DNA of 64,000 nucleotides, taken from assembly GCF_003667505.1 (NCBI RefSeq), contig NZ_RCVJ01000156.1:1-64000 (forward strand), given 5' to 3'. The position numbers were made by a program, and so were the translations under genes. Shown piece after piece: positions 33,586 through 41,036 of the stretch. Within the stretch, counting starts at the first letter, position 1, and every line of letters begins with the position of its first letter. The DNA comes from Micromonospora sp. BL4. GTDB taxonomy: Bacteria > Actinomycetota > Actinomycetes > Mycobacteriales > Micromonosporaceae. Below the pieces are notes generated by a model. It was given only the letters and a program-made list of their open reading frames with translations, searched no databases and was not told where the DNA came from.

Positions 33586-34794
33586 ATGGCTGACATCGTG
33601 CTCGACAAGGTGAGCAAGAAGTTCCCGGACGGGACCGTCGCCGTGCAGGACGTCGACCTGGAGATCGCCGACGGCGAGTTCGTGATCCTGGTCGGCCCCT
33701 CGGGCTGCGGCAAGTCCACCACCCTCAACATGATCGCCGGTCTGGAGGACATCAGCTCCGGCGAGCTGCGCATCGGCGGCCAGCGGGTCAACGACAAGGC
33801 GCCCCGGGACCGGGACATCGCCATGGTGTTCCAGTCGTACGCCCTTTACCCGAACATGACCGTGCGGGAGAACATGGCGTTCCCCCTGCGGCTGGCCAAG
33901 CTGGACAAGGAGACCATCAACTCCAAGGTCGACGAGGCGGCGAAGGTCCTGGAGCTGACGTCCCTGCTGGACCGCAAGCCGGCCAACCTGTCCGGCGGGC
34001 AGCGGCAGCGGGTGGCGATGGGCCGGGCGATCGTCCGGCAGCCGAAGGCGTTCCTGATGGACGAGCCGTTGTCCAACCTGGACGCCAAGCTGCGGGTGCA
34101 GATGCGCACGGTGGTGTCCCGGTTGCAGAAGCAGCTCGGCACCACCACCGTCTACGTCACCCACGACCAGACCGAGGCGATGACCCTCGGCGACCGGGTC
34201 GTGATCATGCGCGGCGGCGCGGTGCAGCAGGTCGGTCCGCCGCAGGAGCTGTATGACCACCCGCGCAACCTCTTCGTGGCCGGCTTCATCGGCTCGCCGT
34301 CGATGAACTTCCTGCACGCGGCCGTCCAGGACGGCAGCCTGCGGACCGCACTCGGCGACGTGCCACTCGGCGACCGGATCCGCCGTGAGCTGGAGGCGGC
34401 CGACGCGCCGCGCGAGCTGATCCTCGGCATCCGTCCCGAGCACTTCGAGGACGCGGAGCTCGTCGACGAGGACACCCGCCGCCGGGGCCTGGAGTTCGAG
34501 GCGCCGGTGGAGATCGTCGAGTCGATGGGTTCGGACAAGTACGTGTACTTCACCGTCGAGGGGGAGCGGGCCAGCGCCGCCGAGCTGGAGGAGTTGGCCG
34601 CCGACGCCGGCGCGTCCGACTTCAGCGGCGCGGGCAGCAACCTGGTCACCCGGCTGTCGGCCGAGTCGGCGGTGGCCGAGGGGCAGTCGCGCCGGGTCTG
34701 GTTCAACCTGGAGAAGATCCACCTGTTCGACCCGACCAACGGCCGCAACCTCACCCTGCACGAGGGCCGCGCGGCCGGCGCGCTCGCCGACTGA
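33586..34794 (+). CDS. sugC: ABC transporter ATP-binding protein (SugC/MsiK type)
   Basis: This 402-residue CUT1 ATPase has the Walker A motif GPSGCGKST, the Q-loop in FQSYALYP, signature LSGGQRQR, Walker B AFLMDEP and the switch His in VTHDQTEA. A C-terminal regulatory/OB domain follows with ILGIRPEHFEDAEL. It energises the trehalose importer. Because the importer operon at 8116-11351 has no ATPase of its own, this protein is a candidate shared partner, as MsiK is in Streptomyces; that is inference. A perfect UUCG-capped hairpin follows the stop. Confidence 0.95.
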   Translation: MADIVLDKVSKKFPDGTVAVQDVDLEIADGEFVILVGPSGCGKSTTLNMIAGLEDISSGELRIGGQRVNDKAPRDRDIAMVFQSYALYPNMTVRENMAFPLRLAKLDKETINSKVDEAAKVLELTSLLDRKPANLSGGQRQRVAMGRAIVRQPKAFLMDEPLSNLDAKLRVQMRTVVSRLQKQLGTTTVYVTHDQTEAMTLGDRVVIMRGGAVQQVGPPQELYDHPRNLFVAGFIGSPSMNFLHAAVQDGSLRTALGDVPLGDRIRRELEAADAPRELILGIRPEHFEDAELVDEDTRRRGLEFEAPVEIVESMGSDKYVYFTVEGERASAAELEELAADAGASDFSGAGSNLVTRLSAESAVAEGQSRRVWFNLEKIHLFDPTNGRNLTLHEGRAAGALAD

Positions 34795-34811
34795 GCGGCG
34801 TCCATCGTGGT

Positions 34812-34839
34812 GGGGCCGGCGGGTTCGCCCGCCGGCCCC
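34812..34839 (+). terminator. Hairpin with UUCG loop after sugC
   Basis: A 12-bp perfect stem (GGGGCCGGCGGG with its complement) closes a TTCG tetraloop 17 bp after the sugC stop. It has no T-run, as is common for terminators in high-GC actinobacteria. Confidence 0.7.
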
Positions 34840-34908
34840 GTCATGTCCTGCGCCGCGTGCGCGGCCGTGGCAAGGTGGTCGAAGGTCGCGTCGTGAAGCG
34901 GGGTACGG

Positions 34909-36975
34909 ATGAACCGACGACTGGCCGCGCTGGCCAACGCGCACGGCGTGTCCACCTGGTACGAGGACTGGCGGCACCGCCGCGTCGAGGTCGCGCCGGA
35001 GACCGTCGTCGGCGTGCTCGGGTTGCTCGGCGTCGACGCCACCAGCCCGGCGGCTGTCGCCGACGCGCTCACCGCCGCCCGCGCCGTCGACCGGGCCGCT
35101 CTGCCGGCGACCGTGGTGCTCACCCACGGCACCCGTCGGGCGCTGCCCGGCTCGGGCGTGGTGACCCTGGAGGACGGTGGTCGCCGCCCGGTCGACGGCG
35201 AGCTTCCGGCGGACCTGCCGCTGGGCTGGCACCGGTTGGCCTGCGCCGACCGGGAGGTGACGCTGGTGGTGGTGCCCCGCCGGCTGCCCGTGCCGCCGCG
35301 CGCCTGGGGCTGGATGCTCCAGCTCTACGCGCTCACGTCGGAACGCTCCTGGGGCATGGGCGATCTCGGCGACCTCGCCGAGCTCACCGGCTGGGCCGGT
35401 GCCACCGGCGCGGGCCTGGTGCTCCTCAACCCGCTGCACGCGGTCGGGCCGGCGCGCCCGGTGGCCGCATCGCCGTACTCGCCGGCCAGCCGGCGCTTCG
35501 TCAACCCGCTCTACCTGCGGGTCAGCGACACCGCCGCGTACCGGGCAGCCGATCCGGCGACCCGGGCGGTGGTCGACGCGCTGCGCCCCGACCGCGGCGA
35601 CCTGATCGACTACGACGAGGTGTGGACCGCCAAGCGGCACGCGCTGGAGCTGCTGCACCCGTACGCCAACCCGGTGGACCTCGCCGCGGACCCGGCGCTG
35701 ACCACGTTCGCCACCTGGTGCGCGCTGGCCGAGCGGCACGGCAACGACTGGCGGGCCTGGCCGCCGGAGCTGCACCAGCCGGACGCCCCGGCGGTCGCCG
35801 AGCAGCGCCGCCAGCTGGCCGACCGGGTGGCGTTCCACGCCTGGCTGCAACACCTCTGCGACGAGCAGCTCGACGCGGTCACGGCGGCGGCCCGGGCGGC
35901 CGGGATGCCGGTCGGGGTGGTGCACGACCTTGCCGTCGGCATCGACCCGGGCGGTGCGGACGGCTGGCAGCTCGCCGACGTGCTGGCCCAGGGGGTCCGG
36001 GTCGGCGCCCCGCCGGACGACTTCAACCAGCTCGGCCAGGACTGGGGCCTCGCCGCGTGGCGGCCGGACCGGCTCGCCGACACCGGGTACGCGGCCTACC
36101 GGGACATGCTGCGGCGAACCCTGCGGCACGCCGGTGGGCTGCGGGTCGACCATGTCGCGGGGCTGTGGCGACTGTGGTGGGTGCCGCCGGGCGCCGGCGC
36201 CGCCGAGGGCACCTACGTCCGCTACGACGCCGAAGCGATGCTGGGCATCCTCGCCCTGGAGGCGCACCGGGCCGCGGCGGTGGTCATCGGCGAGGACCTC
36301 GGCACGGTCCAGCCGGCGGTCACCCGGGGGCTGCGCGGGCGCAACATGCTCGGTTCGACCGTGCTGTGGTTCGCCCGGGACGACGACGGCGGCTTCGTCC
36401 CGCCGGCGCGCTGGCCACGCAACGCGCTGGCCACCATCTCCACCCATGACCTGCCGACCGCGCCCGGGTTCCTGACCGGTGAGCACGTCCGGGCGCGTGA
36501 CGAGCTGAAGCTGCTCACCACCGACGTGGCGGAGGAGCGGGCACGCGCCGCCACGGAGCGGGAGCGCCTGCTGGGGATGCTGCGCGCCGAGGCGCTGCTG
36601 CCCGACGCGGGCGAGTCGGCCCGGCCGGATGACGACGAGGTGGTGGTCGCGATGCACGCCGCCCTCGCGGGCAGCCCGACCCGGTTGCTCGGCGTCTCCC
36701 TCTACGACGTGCTGGGCGAGGTGCGCCAGCCGAACATGCCGGGCACGGTGGACGAGTATCCGAACTGGCGGCTGCCGCTGCCGGCCACCGTGGCGGAGAT
36801 CCGTTCGGATCCCCGGGTGGCCCGGATCGTCGAGTTGCTCACCGCGGCTCGCCCGCGACCGGCCAGTCGAACCGGGGTGCCAGACCGAGGAACTCCGCGT
36901 ACCGATCCAGGGACTGCTCCACCCGGGCGCGTTCACCGGCGTTCAGCGGCGTCAGCGGCTGGATCGTCACCGTGA
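34909..36975 (+). CDS. malQ: 4-alpha-glucanotransferase (amylomaltase)
   Basis: This 688-residue GH77 enzyme moves maltodextrin segments between glucans. Evidence includes WGMGDLGDLAEL, NPLHAVGP and SPYSPASRRFVNPLYL, the nucleophile region LRVDHVAGLWRLWWVP, the acid/base region VIGEDLGTV, and ISTHDLPTAPGF. The N-terminal actinobacterial extension (residues 1-130) is present. Homology seems to end near residue 645 (RIVELLTAARP). The last 43 codons are Pro/Arg/Ser-rich and overlap the end of the convergent gene by 137 bp, so they are probably a read-through tail. The ATG at 34909 has GGGGTACGG before it. Confidence 0.92.
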   Translation: MNRRLAALANAHGVSTWYEDWRHRRVEVAPETVVGVLGLLGVDATSPAAVADALTAARAVDRAALPATVVLTHGTRRALPGSGVVTLEDGGRRPVDGELPADLPLGWHRLACADREVTLVVVPRRLPVPPRAWGWMLQLYALTSERSWGMGDLGDLAELTGWAGATGAGLVLLNPLHAVGPARPVAASPYSPASRRFVNPLYLRVSDTAAYRAADPATRAVVDALRPDRGDLIDYDEVWTAKRHALELLHPYANPVDLAADPALTTFATWCALAERHGNDWRAWPPELHQPDAPAVAEQRRQLADRVAFHAWLQHLCDEQLDAVTAAARAAGMPVGVVHDLAVGIDPGGADGWQLADVLAQGVRVGAPPDDFNQLGQDWGLAAWRPDRLADTGYAAYRDMLRRTLRHAGGLRVDHVAGLWRLWWVPPGAGAAEGTYVRYDAEAMLGILALEAHRAAAVVIGEDLGTVQPAVTRGLRGRNMLGSTVLWFARDDDGGFVPPARWPRNALATISTHDLPTAPGFLTGEHVRARDELKLLTTDVAEERARAATERERLLGMLRAEALLPDAGESARPDDDEVVVAMHAALAGSPTRLLGVSLYDVLGEVRQPNMPGTVDEYPNWRLPLPATVAEIRSDPRVARIVELLTAARPRPASRTGVPDRGTPRTDPGTAPPGRVHRRSAASAAGSSP

Positions 36976-37963
36976 CCGCGGCGCGGGCGATGCGCCGCTT
37001 CCACAGGCCCACGACCCGGCCGGCCCGCACCACGGTGGCCTGGAAGATGCCGTTGTTGCCGGGCACGACGGCCGCCTGGTGCGCGGGGTCGAGCATCAGG
37101 GCCCGGTCCCGGTAGCCGAGCAGGTATTCGTCGAAGCCGGGCAGCACCAGCACGTCGTCGATCGGCGTGCGCGGCGCGTCGGCCAACGCCGCGTCGACGT
37201 ACATCTCCTCGCCGTCGACCCGCACCACGGTCAGCGTGTCGCCGGCGGCGGCCAACCCGCGCCGCGCGTCGGTCAGGGTGAGGCCGGTCCAGCCGGCGAA
37301 CTCGCGGGCGGTGACCGGCCCGTGCCCCCGCACGTAGCGGTGGGCGAGCAGGGCCAGCGCCTCCTCCCGATCCAGCCGGCGGGGCCCGGGCGCCCACTCG
37401 TCGAGCAGCGCGAAGGTCTGCTCGGTACCGACGTTCGGCGCCAGGCAGGTCACCCCGCGCACGCTGGCGTACCACAGCAGGTGGTATCCGCGCTGGCTGT
37501 CGGTGTCCAGACCGGCGGTCCGCAGGGTGGCCAGGCACTGCGCCCGGGTGAGCCGGCCGCCGCCGGCCAGCGCCGTGCCGAGCACGTCCACCGCGCGGTC
37601 CGCGTCGGCGTCGGTGAGGCCGAGCTGCGCCCGGCGGGTCGCCGCGCTGGCCAGCGACCGGACGCCGGTCACCTCCAGCATCCAGCGCGCGTCGGCGGGC
37701 GGAACGAGATGCACGGTGCCGCGCATGGGCCACGTGCGCAGCGCCTCGCGCCGCTCCAGCGCCGCCTGCACGTCGGCCATGGTCCGCCCGGGCAGCCGCG
37801 CGCCGAGCGACCACAGCCCGCTGGCCAGGTCCTGCGCCTGCATCGCGCCGAACCACTCGACCACCTCGGCGACGGTGCCGGGTCGCGTGCTCGGGTGCGG
37901 GCGCAGCAGCAGGCTGGTCATCCGCAGCGCGAGCGCGTCGGCGGCGCCGAGGTCGGCAGGCAT
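36839..37963 (-). CDS. Winged-helix DNA-binding domain protein (HTH_42, AlkZ/YcaQ-like)
   Basis: This 374-residue protein of the HTH_42 family includes the interstrand-crosslink glycosylases AlkZ and YcaQ. Features are AEVVEWFGAMQAQDLASGLW near residue 32, LRTWPMRGTVHLVPPADARW, HGPVTAREFAGWTGL, and LLPGFDEYLLGYRDR-like text near 270 (VLPGFDEYLLGYRDRA). The QMQ/QxQ-type catalytic motif of AlkZ is seen here as MQAQD, so glycosylase activity is possible but unproven. AAGGAG precedes the ATG at 37963. Its last 137 bp are antisense to the malQ tail. Confidence 0.82.
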   Translation of the reverse strand: MPADLGAADALALRMTSLLLRPHPSTRPGTVAEVVEWFGAMQAQDLASGLWSLGARLPGRTMADVQAALERREALRTWPMRGTVHLVPPADARWMLEVTGVRSLASAATRRAQLGLTDADADRAVDVLGTALAGGGRLTRAQCLATLRTAGLDTDSQRGYHLLWYASVRGVTCLAPNVGTEQTFALLDEWAPGPRRLDREEALALLAHRYVRGHGPVTAREFAGWTGLTLTDARRGLAAAGDTLTVVRVDGEEMYVDAALADAPRTPIDDVLVLPGFDEYLLGYRDRALMLDPAHQAAVVPGNNGIFQATVVRAGRVVGLWKRRIARAAVTVTIQPLTPLNAGERARVEQSLDRYAEFLGLAPRFDWPVAGEPR

Positions 37964-38140
37964 CGGTGCGGGCTCCTTCCGGTTGCCGGGCCGCCAGCCT
38001 AGGACCACCCACCGACGCCGGGGTCGGCGTGACACCCCGCAGCCCGCAGCCGCCCGGTCGCGGTTGGGGGCATAACGGCCGTGGCAGTGGGAAGGCGGCC
38101 GGCCGGAAGTGCGCGCGCCGCGCGTGCGGAAGGGAGTGTC

Positions 38141-38521
38141 ATGACTGCCGCAAGCGAACCGGCCCGAGGCGCCGGGTCCCAGACTCACCGGGGGGCCACC
38201 GGTGCCAAGACCAGCGCGGCTGCGACCTTCGCCCTGGTCTTCGGGGTGTCCGGTCTGATCAGCGTATTGACCGCGATTCTGGCCTGGCTCGGCCTGGTGC
38301 TCGGGATCATCGGGATCATTCTGGGCATCGTCGGGCTGAAGATGGCCGCCCGACCAGGGGTGACCGGCCGGGGCGTGGCGATCGGCGGCCTCGTGCTGAG
38401 CATCCTGGCGGTGCTGATCGGCCTGGGCCTGGCCGCGGGCATCACCACCTTCATCAACAATGAGGGCGCGGTGGACCGCCTCCAGCAGCAGGTCGACGAC
38501 CTGCGCGACAAGCTCGACTGA
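38141..38521 (+). CDS. DUF4190-like small membrane protein
   Basis: This 126-residue protein has two hydrophobic helices typical of DUF4190: ATFALVFGVSGLISVLTAIL with LGLVLGIIGIILGIVGLKMA, and VAIGGLVLSILAVLIGLGLA. A short amphipathic tail follows, RLQQQVDDLRDKLD, which looks like a coiled coil. GGAAGGGAG lies before the ATG at 38141. Its role is unknown. A 10-bp stem terminator follows at 38540-38563. Confidence 0.78.
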   Translation: MTAASEPARGAGSQTHRGATGAKTSAAATFALVFGVSGLISVLTAILAWLGLVLGIIGIILGIVGLKMAARPGVTGRGVAIGGLVLSILAVLIGLGLAAGITTFINNEGAVDRLQQQVDDLRDKLD

Positions 38522-38539
38522 CACCGGTGGCGGGCGCGG

Positions 38540-38563
38540 CGCCCACCGCGCGTGCGGTGGGCG
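38540..38563 (+). terminator. Hairpin after the DUF4190 gene
   Basis: A perfect 10-bp stem (CGCCCACCGC with GCGGTGGGCG) closes a GCGT loop 18 bp after the stop, with no T-run. Confidence 0.6.
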
Positions 38564-38646
38564 AGGCGTCCTCCGCGAGCCTGCGGGGTACCTCGGCCCG
38601 TCACATCGGGTGACCTGAGGCGCGCTCCCAACCACGGCCCCATTCC

Positions 38647-38761
38647 CCTTTGCTCTGCTTACCCGGGCGCACCAGTTACTCAGGGTTCGGCCCTGTCGAG
38701 CACCTCCGCGACGTCATCCCTGCTCAACGGGGGTGTCGCGTCCGGGTAAGCAGAGCAAAGG
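38647..38761. repeat. Inverted-repeat element C (20-bp perfect arms, 75-nt centre)
   Basis: CCTTTGCTCTGCTTACCCGG at 38647-38666 is the exact reverse complement of 38742-38761. Such long, perfect, AT-richer arms in this GC background are not expected by chance. The centre holds a smaller hairpin (CAGGG/CCCTG). Confidence 0.85.
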
Positions 38762-38861
38762 ACGAGCGTCATGGGTGGGGAGCCGTCCCGGACTTCACGG
38801 ATTGTGACACCGCCTTCGGTAACAGGATGTGTCCGGCGGCGGGCGCGGCCGGAGATCACAG

Positions 38862-38867
38862 TAGGGT
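38862..38867 (+). promoter_or_regulatory. -10 box (TAGGGT) for a leaderless transcript
   Basis: This TANNNT hexamer lies 6 nt before the GTG at 38874, with no Shine-Dalgarno sequence. Confidence 0.45.
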
Positions 38868-38873
38868 GGGCGA

Positions 38874-39632
38874 GTGCTCCGCCAGGTCACCGCGATCCGC
38901 TACGTCACCCCGCTCCGCGAGGGTGGCTCGCTGCCCGGCGTGGTCGAAGCCGACGACCTGGGCACGTACGTGGCGAAGTTCCGAGGCGCGGGGCAGGGGC
39001 CCAAGGCGCTGGTCGCCGAGGTGATCTGCGGTGAGCTGGCCCGCCGGCTGGAGCTGCGGGTGCCGCCGCTGGTGGTGCTCGACATCGACCCGGTGATAGG
39101 GCGGGCCGAGCCCGACCAGGAGGTGCAGGAGCTGCTGCGCAACAGCGGCGGGGCCAACCTCGGCATGGACTTCCTGCCGGGTGCGTTGGGCTTCGACCCG
39201 GTCGCGCACCCCGTCGACCCGATGCTGGCCTCCCGGGTGCTGTGGTTCGACGCTTACGTGGAGAACGTGGACCGGAGCTGGCGCAACCCGAACCTGCTGG
39301 TCTGGCACCGGGAGCTGTGGCTCATCGACCACGGTGCCTGCCTGTACTTCCACCACAACTGGCCGCGCGCCGCCGCTGCCGTGCACCGGGCGTACCGGGC
39401 CGAGGACCACGTGCTGGCGCCGTACGCCTCCCGACTGGCCGAGGCCGACGCCGAGCTGGCACCGCAGGTCACCCCGGAGCTGCTCACCGAGGTGCTGGCG
39501 CTGGTGCCCGAGGAGTGGCTGACCGCCGCCGACTTCGACTCGGCCGACGCGGCGCGGGAGGCGTACCTCGCGCACCTGTCCGCCCGGGTCGCCCGCCGCG
39601 CCGACTGGCTGCCGCAGGTGAGCGCGACATGA
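38874..39632 (+). CDS. HipA-like kinase family protein (short form)
   Basis: This 252-residue protein resembles the C-terminal kinase core of HipA but is little more than half of HipA's length. AKFRGAGQGPKALVAEVICGE covers the ATP-lysine and phosphate-loop region. WFDAYVENVDRSWRNPNLLV carries the N-x-D-R...N catalytic loop, and LWLIDHGACLYF is the metal-binding Asp. Target unknown; HipA itself phosphorylates GltX. Its stop overlaps the start of a DUF3037 gene as ATGA. The two-gene arrangement suggests a functional pair. Leaderless start. Confidence 0.82.
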   Translation: MLRQVTAIRYVTPLREGGSLPGVVEADDLGTYVAKFRGAGQGPKALVAEVICGELARRLELRVPPLVVLDIDPVIGRAEPDQEVQELLRNSGGANLGMDFLPGALGFDPVAHPVDPMLASRVLWFDAYVENVDRSWRNPNLLVWHRELWLIDHGACLYFHHNWPRAAAAVHRAYRAEDHVLAPYASRLAEADAELAPQVTPELLTEVLALVPEEWLTAADFDSADAAREAYLAHLSARVARRADWLPQVSAT

Positions 39633-39997
39633 GGCAGCCATTCGAGTACGCCGTCATCCGGCTGGTGCCCCGCATCGAGCGCGGCGAGCAGATCAACGTC
39701 GGGGTGCTGCTCTACTGCCAGCAGCGCGACTTCCTGGCCGCGCGGACACACCTGGACACCGACCGGGTCCGCGCGCTGGCGCCCGACCTCGACCTGCCGG
39801 CGGTGGCCGCGGTGCTGGAATCCTGGGACCGGACCTGCGCCGGTGACGGACCGGCGACCCGGATGCGGCTCGGCGAGCGGTTCCACTGGCTGGCCGCGCC
39901 GCGCAGCACGATGATCCAGACCGGGCCAGTGCACACCGGGCTCACCGCCGACCCGGCGGCGGAACTGGAGCGACTGATGGCGGCCCTGGTCCGCTGA
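39629..39997 (+). CDS. DUF3037 protein paired with the HipA-like kinase
   Basis: This 122-residue protein opens with FEYAVIRLVPRIERGEQINV and continues with GVLLYCQQRDFLAARTHLDTDR, the DUF3037 pattern. No HipB-like DNA-binding domain is present, so it is not a conventional antitoxin. Translational coupling to the kinase suggests that it binds, regulates or supplies a substrate to it. That is inference. Confidence 0.82.
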   Translation: MRQPFEYAVIRLVPRIERGEQINVGVLLYCQQRDFLAARTHLDTDRVRALAPDLDLPAVAAVLESWDRTCAGDGPATRMRLGERFHWLAAPRSTMIQTGPVHTGLTADPAAELERLMAALVR

Positions 39998-40073
39998 ACG
40001 GGGCGTGACCGGCAGCGACCCCTGACCGCGCTACGCCAGCCCCGTTGCCGGCGGAGCGCGATCCCCCGTTCAG
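39994..40073. repeat. Nested inverted repeats downstream of the DUF3037 gene
   Basis: CTGAACGGGG (39994-40003, spanning the stop codon) is the reverse complement of 40064-40073. Inside it CCGGCA (40009-40014) pairs with TGCCGG (40046-40051). It is another 80-bp palindromic element at a gene end. Confidence 0.5.
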
Positions 40074-40204
40074 GCGCCCGGCGCGGGGCGGCGGATGGGC
40101 TTCCCGTCGGCGCCGGTGACATCAGGATCGCGGTCCGTGGCGGCCGGGGGACCGCGACGTTCGTGAACTTGCGCAGAATTTGAGCCGGGCGGTCGGCCCG
40201 TTGG

Positions 40205-40233
40205 CGGCAGCCGGCGCGCGCCGGCTGCCGTTT
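40205..40233 (+). terminator. 26-bp palindrome followed by TTT
   Basis: CGGCAGCCGGCGC and its exact reverse complement are adjacent at 40205-40230 and are followed by TTT. It fits a rightward terminator located 62 bp before wrbA, separating it from the HipA-like operon. Confidence 0.6.
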
Positions 40234-40291
40234 GGCGAGGCAGGCACGGGGTAGTCGCGGGCGCTGACTCAGACGAGAAGGGGAACATCTG

Positions 40292-40909
40292 ATGGCTGCC
40301 CAGACGAAGGTAGCGGTGATCTACTACAGCGCCACCGGCACCACGTACCAGTTGGCGCAGGCCGTGTGCGAGGCCGCCGGGGACGCCGGCGCCGAGGTCC
40401 GTCTGCGCAAGGTGCGCGAGCTGGCGCCGGACGAGGCGATCCGCTCCAACTCCGGTTGGCACGCGCACCAACTGGAGACCCAGGACGTGCCCGAGGCAAT
40501 GGTCGACGACCTGGCCTGGGCCGACGTGGCGATCTTCGGCGCGCCCACCCGGTACGGCATGATCGCCGCCCAGCTGAAGCAGTTCATCGACACCACCGGC
40601 CCGCTCTGGGGCCAGGGCGCGCTGGTGAACAAGGTCTACTCGGGCTTCACCTCGACGGGGACCGCGCACGGCGGGCACGAGACGACCCTGACCTCGCTCT
40701 TCAACGTCTTCTACCACTGGGGCGGGATCGTGGTCACCCCCGGCTACACCGACACCAGCCAGTTCATCGCGGGTAACCCCTACGGCGCCTCGCACACCAG
40801 CAACAACGGCGAGATCGCCCCGGACGACGTGGCGCTCACCGCCGCCGCGCTCACCGCTCGGCGGGCGGTGCAGATCGGCGCCGCGGTGAAGAAGGGCATG
40901 GCCGGCTGA
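40292..40909 (+). CDS. wrbA: NAD(P)H:quinone oxidoreductase, WrbA type
   Basis: This 205-residue flavodoxin-like protein begins KVAVIYYSATGTTYQLAQAV, the FMN phosphate loop. It continues with VAIFGAPTRYGMIAAQLKQF, GPLWGQGALVNKVYSGFTST and HGGHETTLTSLF, the WrbA signatures. It reduces quinones by two electrons and protects against redox stress. AAGGGG lies 8 nt before the ATG. Its stop codon lies in the first unit of a degenerate tandem repeat. Confidence 0.93.
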   Translation: MAAQTKVAVIYYSATGTTYQLAQAVCEAAGDAGAEVRLRKVRELAPDEAIRSNSGWHAHQLETQDVPEAMVDDLAWADVAIFGAPTRYGMIAAQLKQFIDTTGPLWGQGALVNKVYSGFTSTGTAHGGHETTLTSLFNVFYHWGGIVVTPGYTDTSQFIAGNPYGASHTSNNGEIAPDDVALTAAALTARRAVQIGAAVKKGMAG

Positions 40910-40970
40910 CCCAAGCCGGGGACCGGCTGATCGTGGCGGAGACCAGCTGACCGCGGCGGGGACCGGCGGC
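40902..40970. repeat. About 20-bp degenerate tandem repeat spanning the wrbA stop
   Basis: Units of the form CCGGCTGACCGNGGCGGGGA begin at 40902, 40923, 40943 and partly at 40963. The TGA of wrbA (40907-40909) is inside the first unit and is repeated in the next two. Confidence 0.6.
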
Positions 40971-41007
40971 GCGGGCGGGGGCTCTCGGCCCGTCCGCGCC
41001 GCCGGTC
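40961..41007. terminator. Strong bidirectional terminator between wrbA and the anthranilate synthase gene
   Basis: A stem of about 19 bp begins GACCGGCGGCGCGG and closes a 9-nt loop, between two convergent genes. It is symmetrical and has no T-run. Confidence 0.7.
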
Positions 41008-41036
41008 GACTCAGCCGTACCCCTCTGGTGGGGTGA

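Larger units (their letters stand above)
38522..38873. other. 352-bp intergenic region with terminator, palindromic element and promoter box
   Basis: The region contains the hairpin at 38540-38563, inverted-repeat element C at 38647-38761 and a TAGGGT box at 38862-38867 before the HipA-like gene. I found no open reading frame in it that I can support. Confidence 0.6.

Noticed and set aside
33565..36936. A 1123-codon minus-strand open frame opposite sugC and malQ
   Set aside because: It is the complement of two well-supported genes, with Arg/His/Gln-rich nonsense composition and no motifs.
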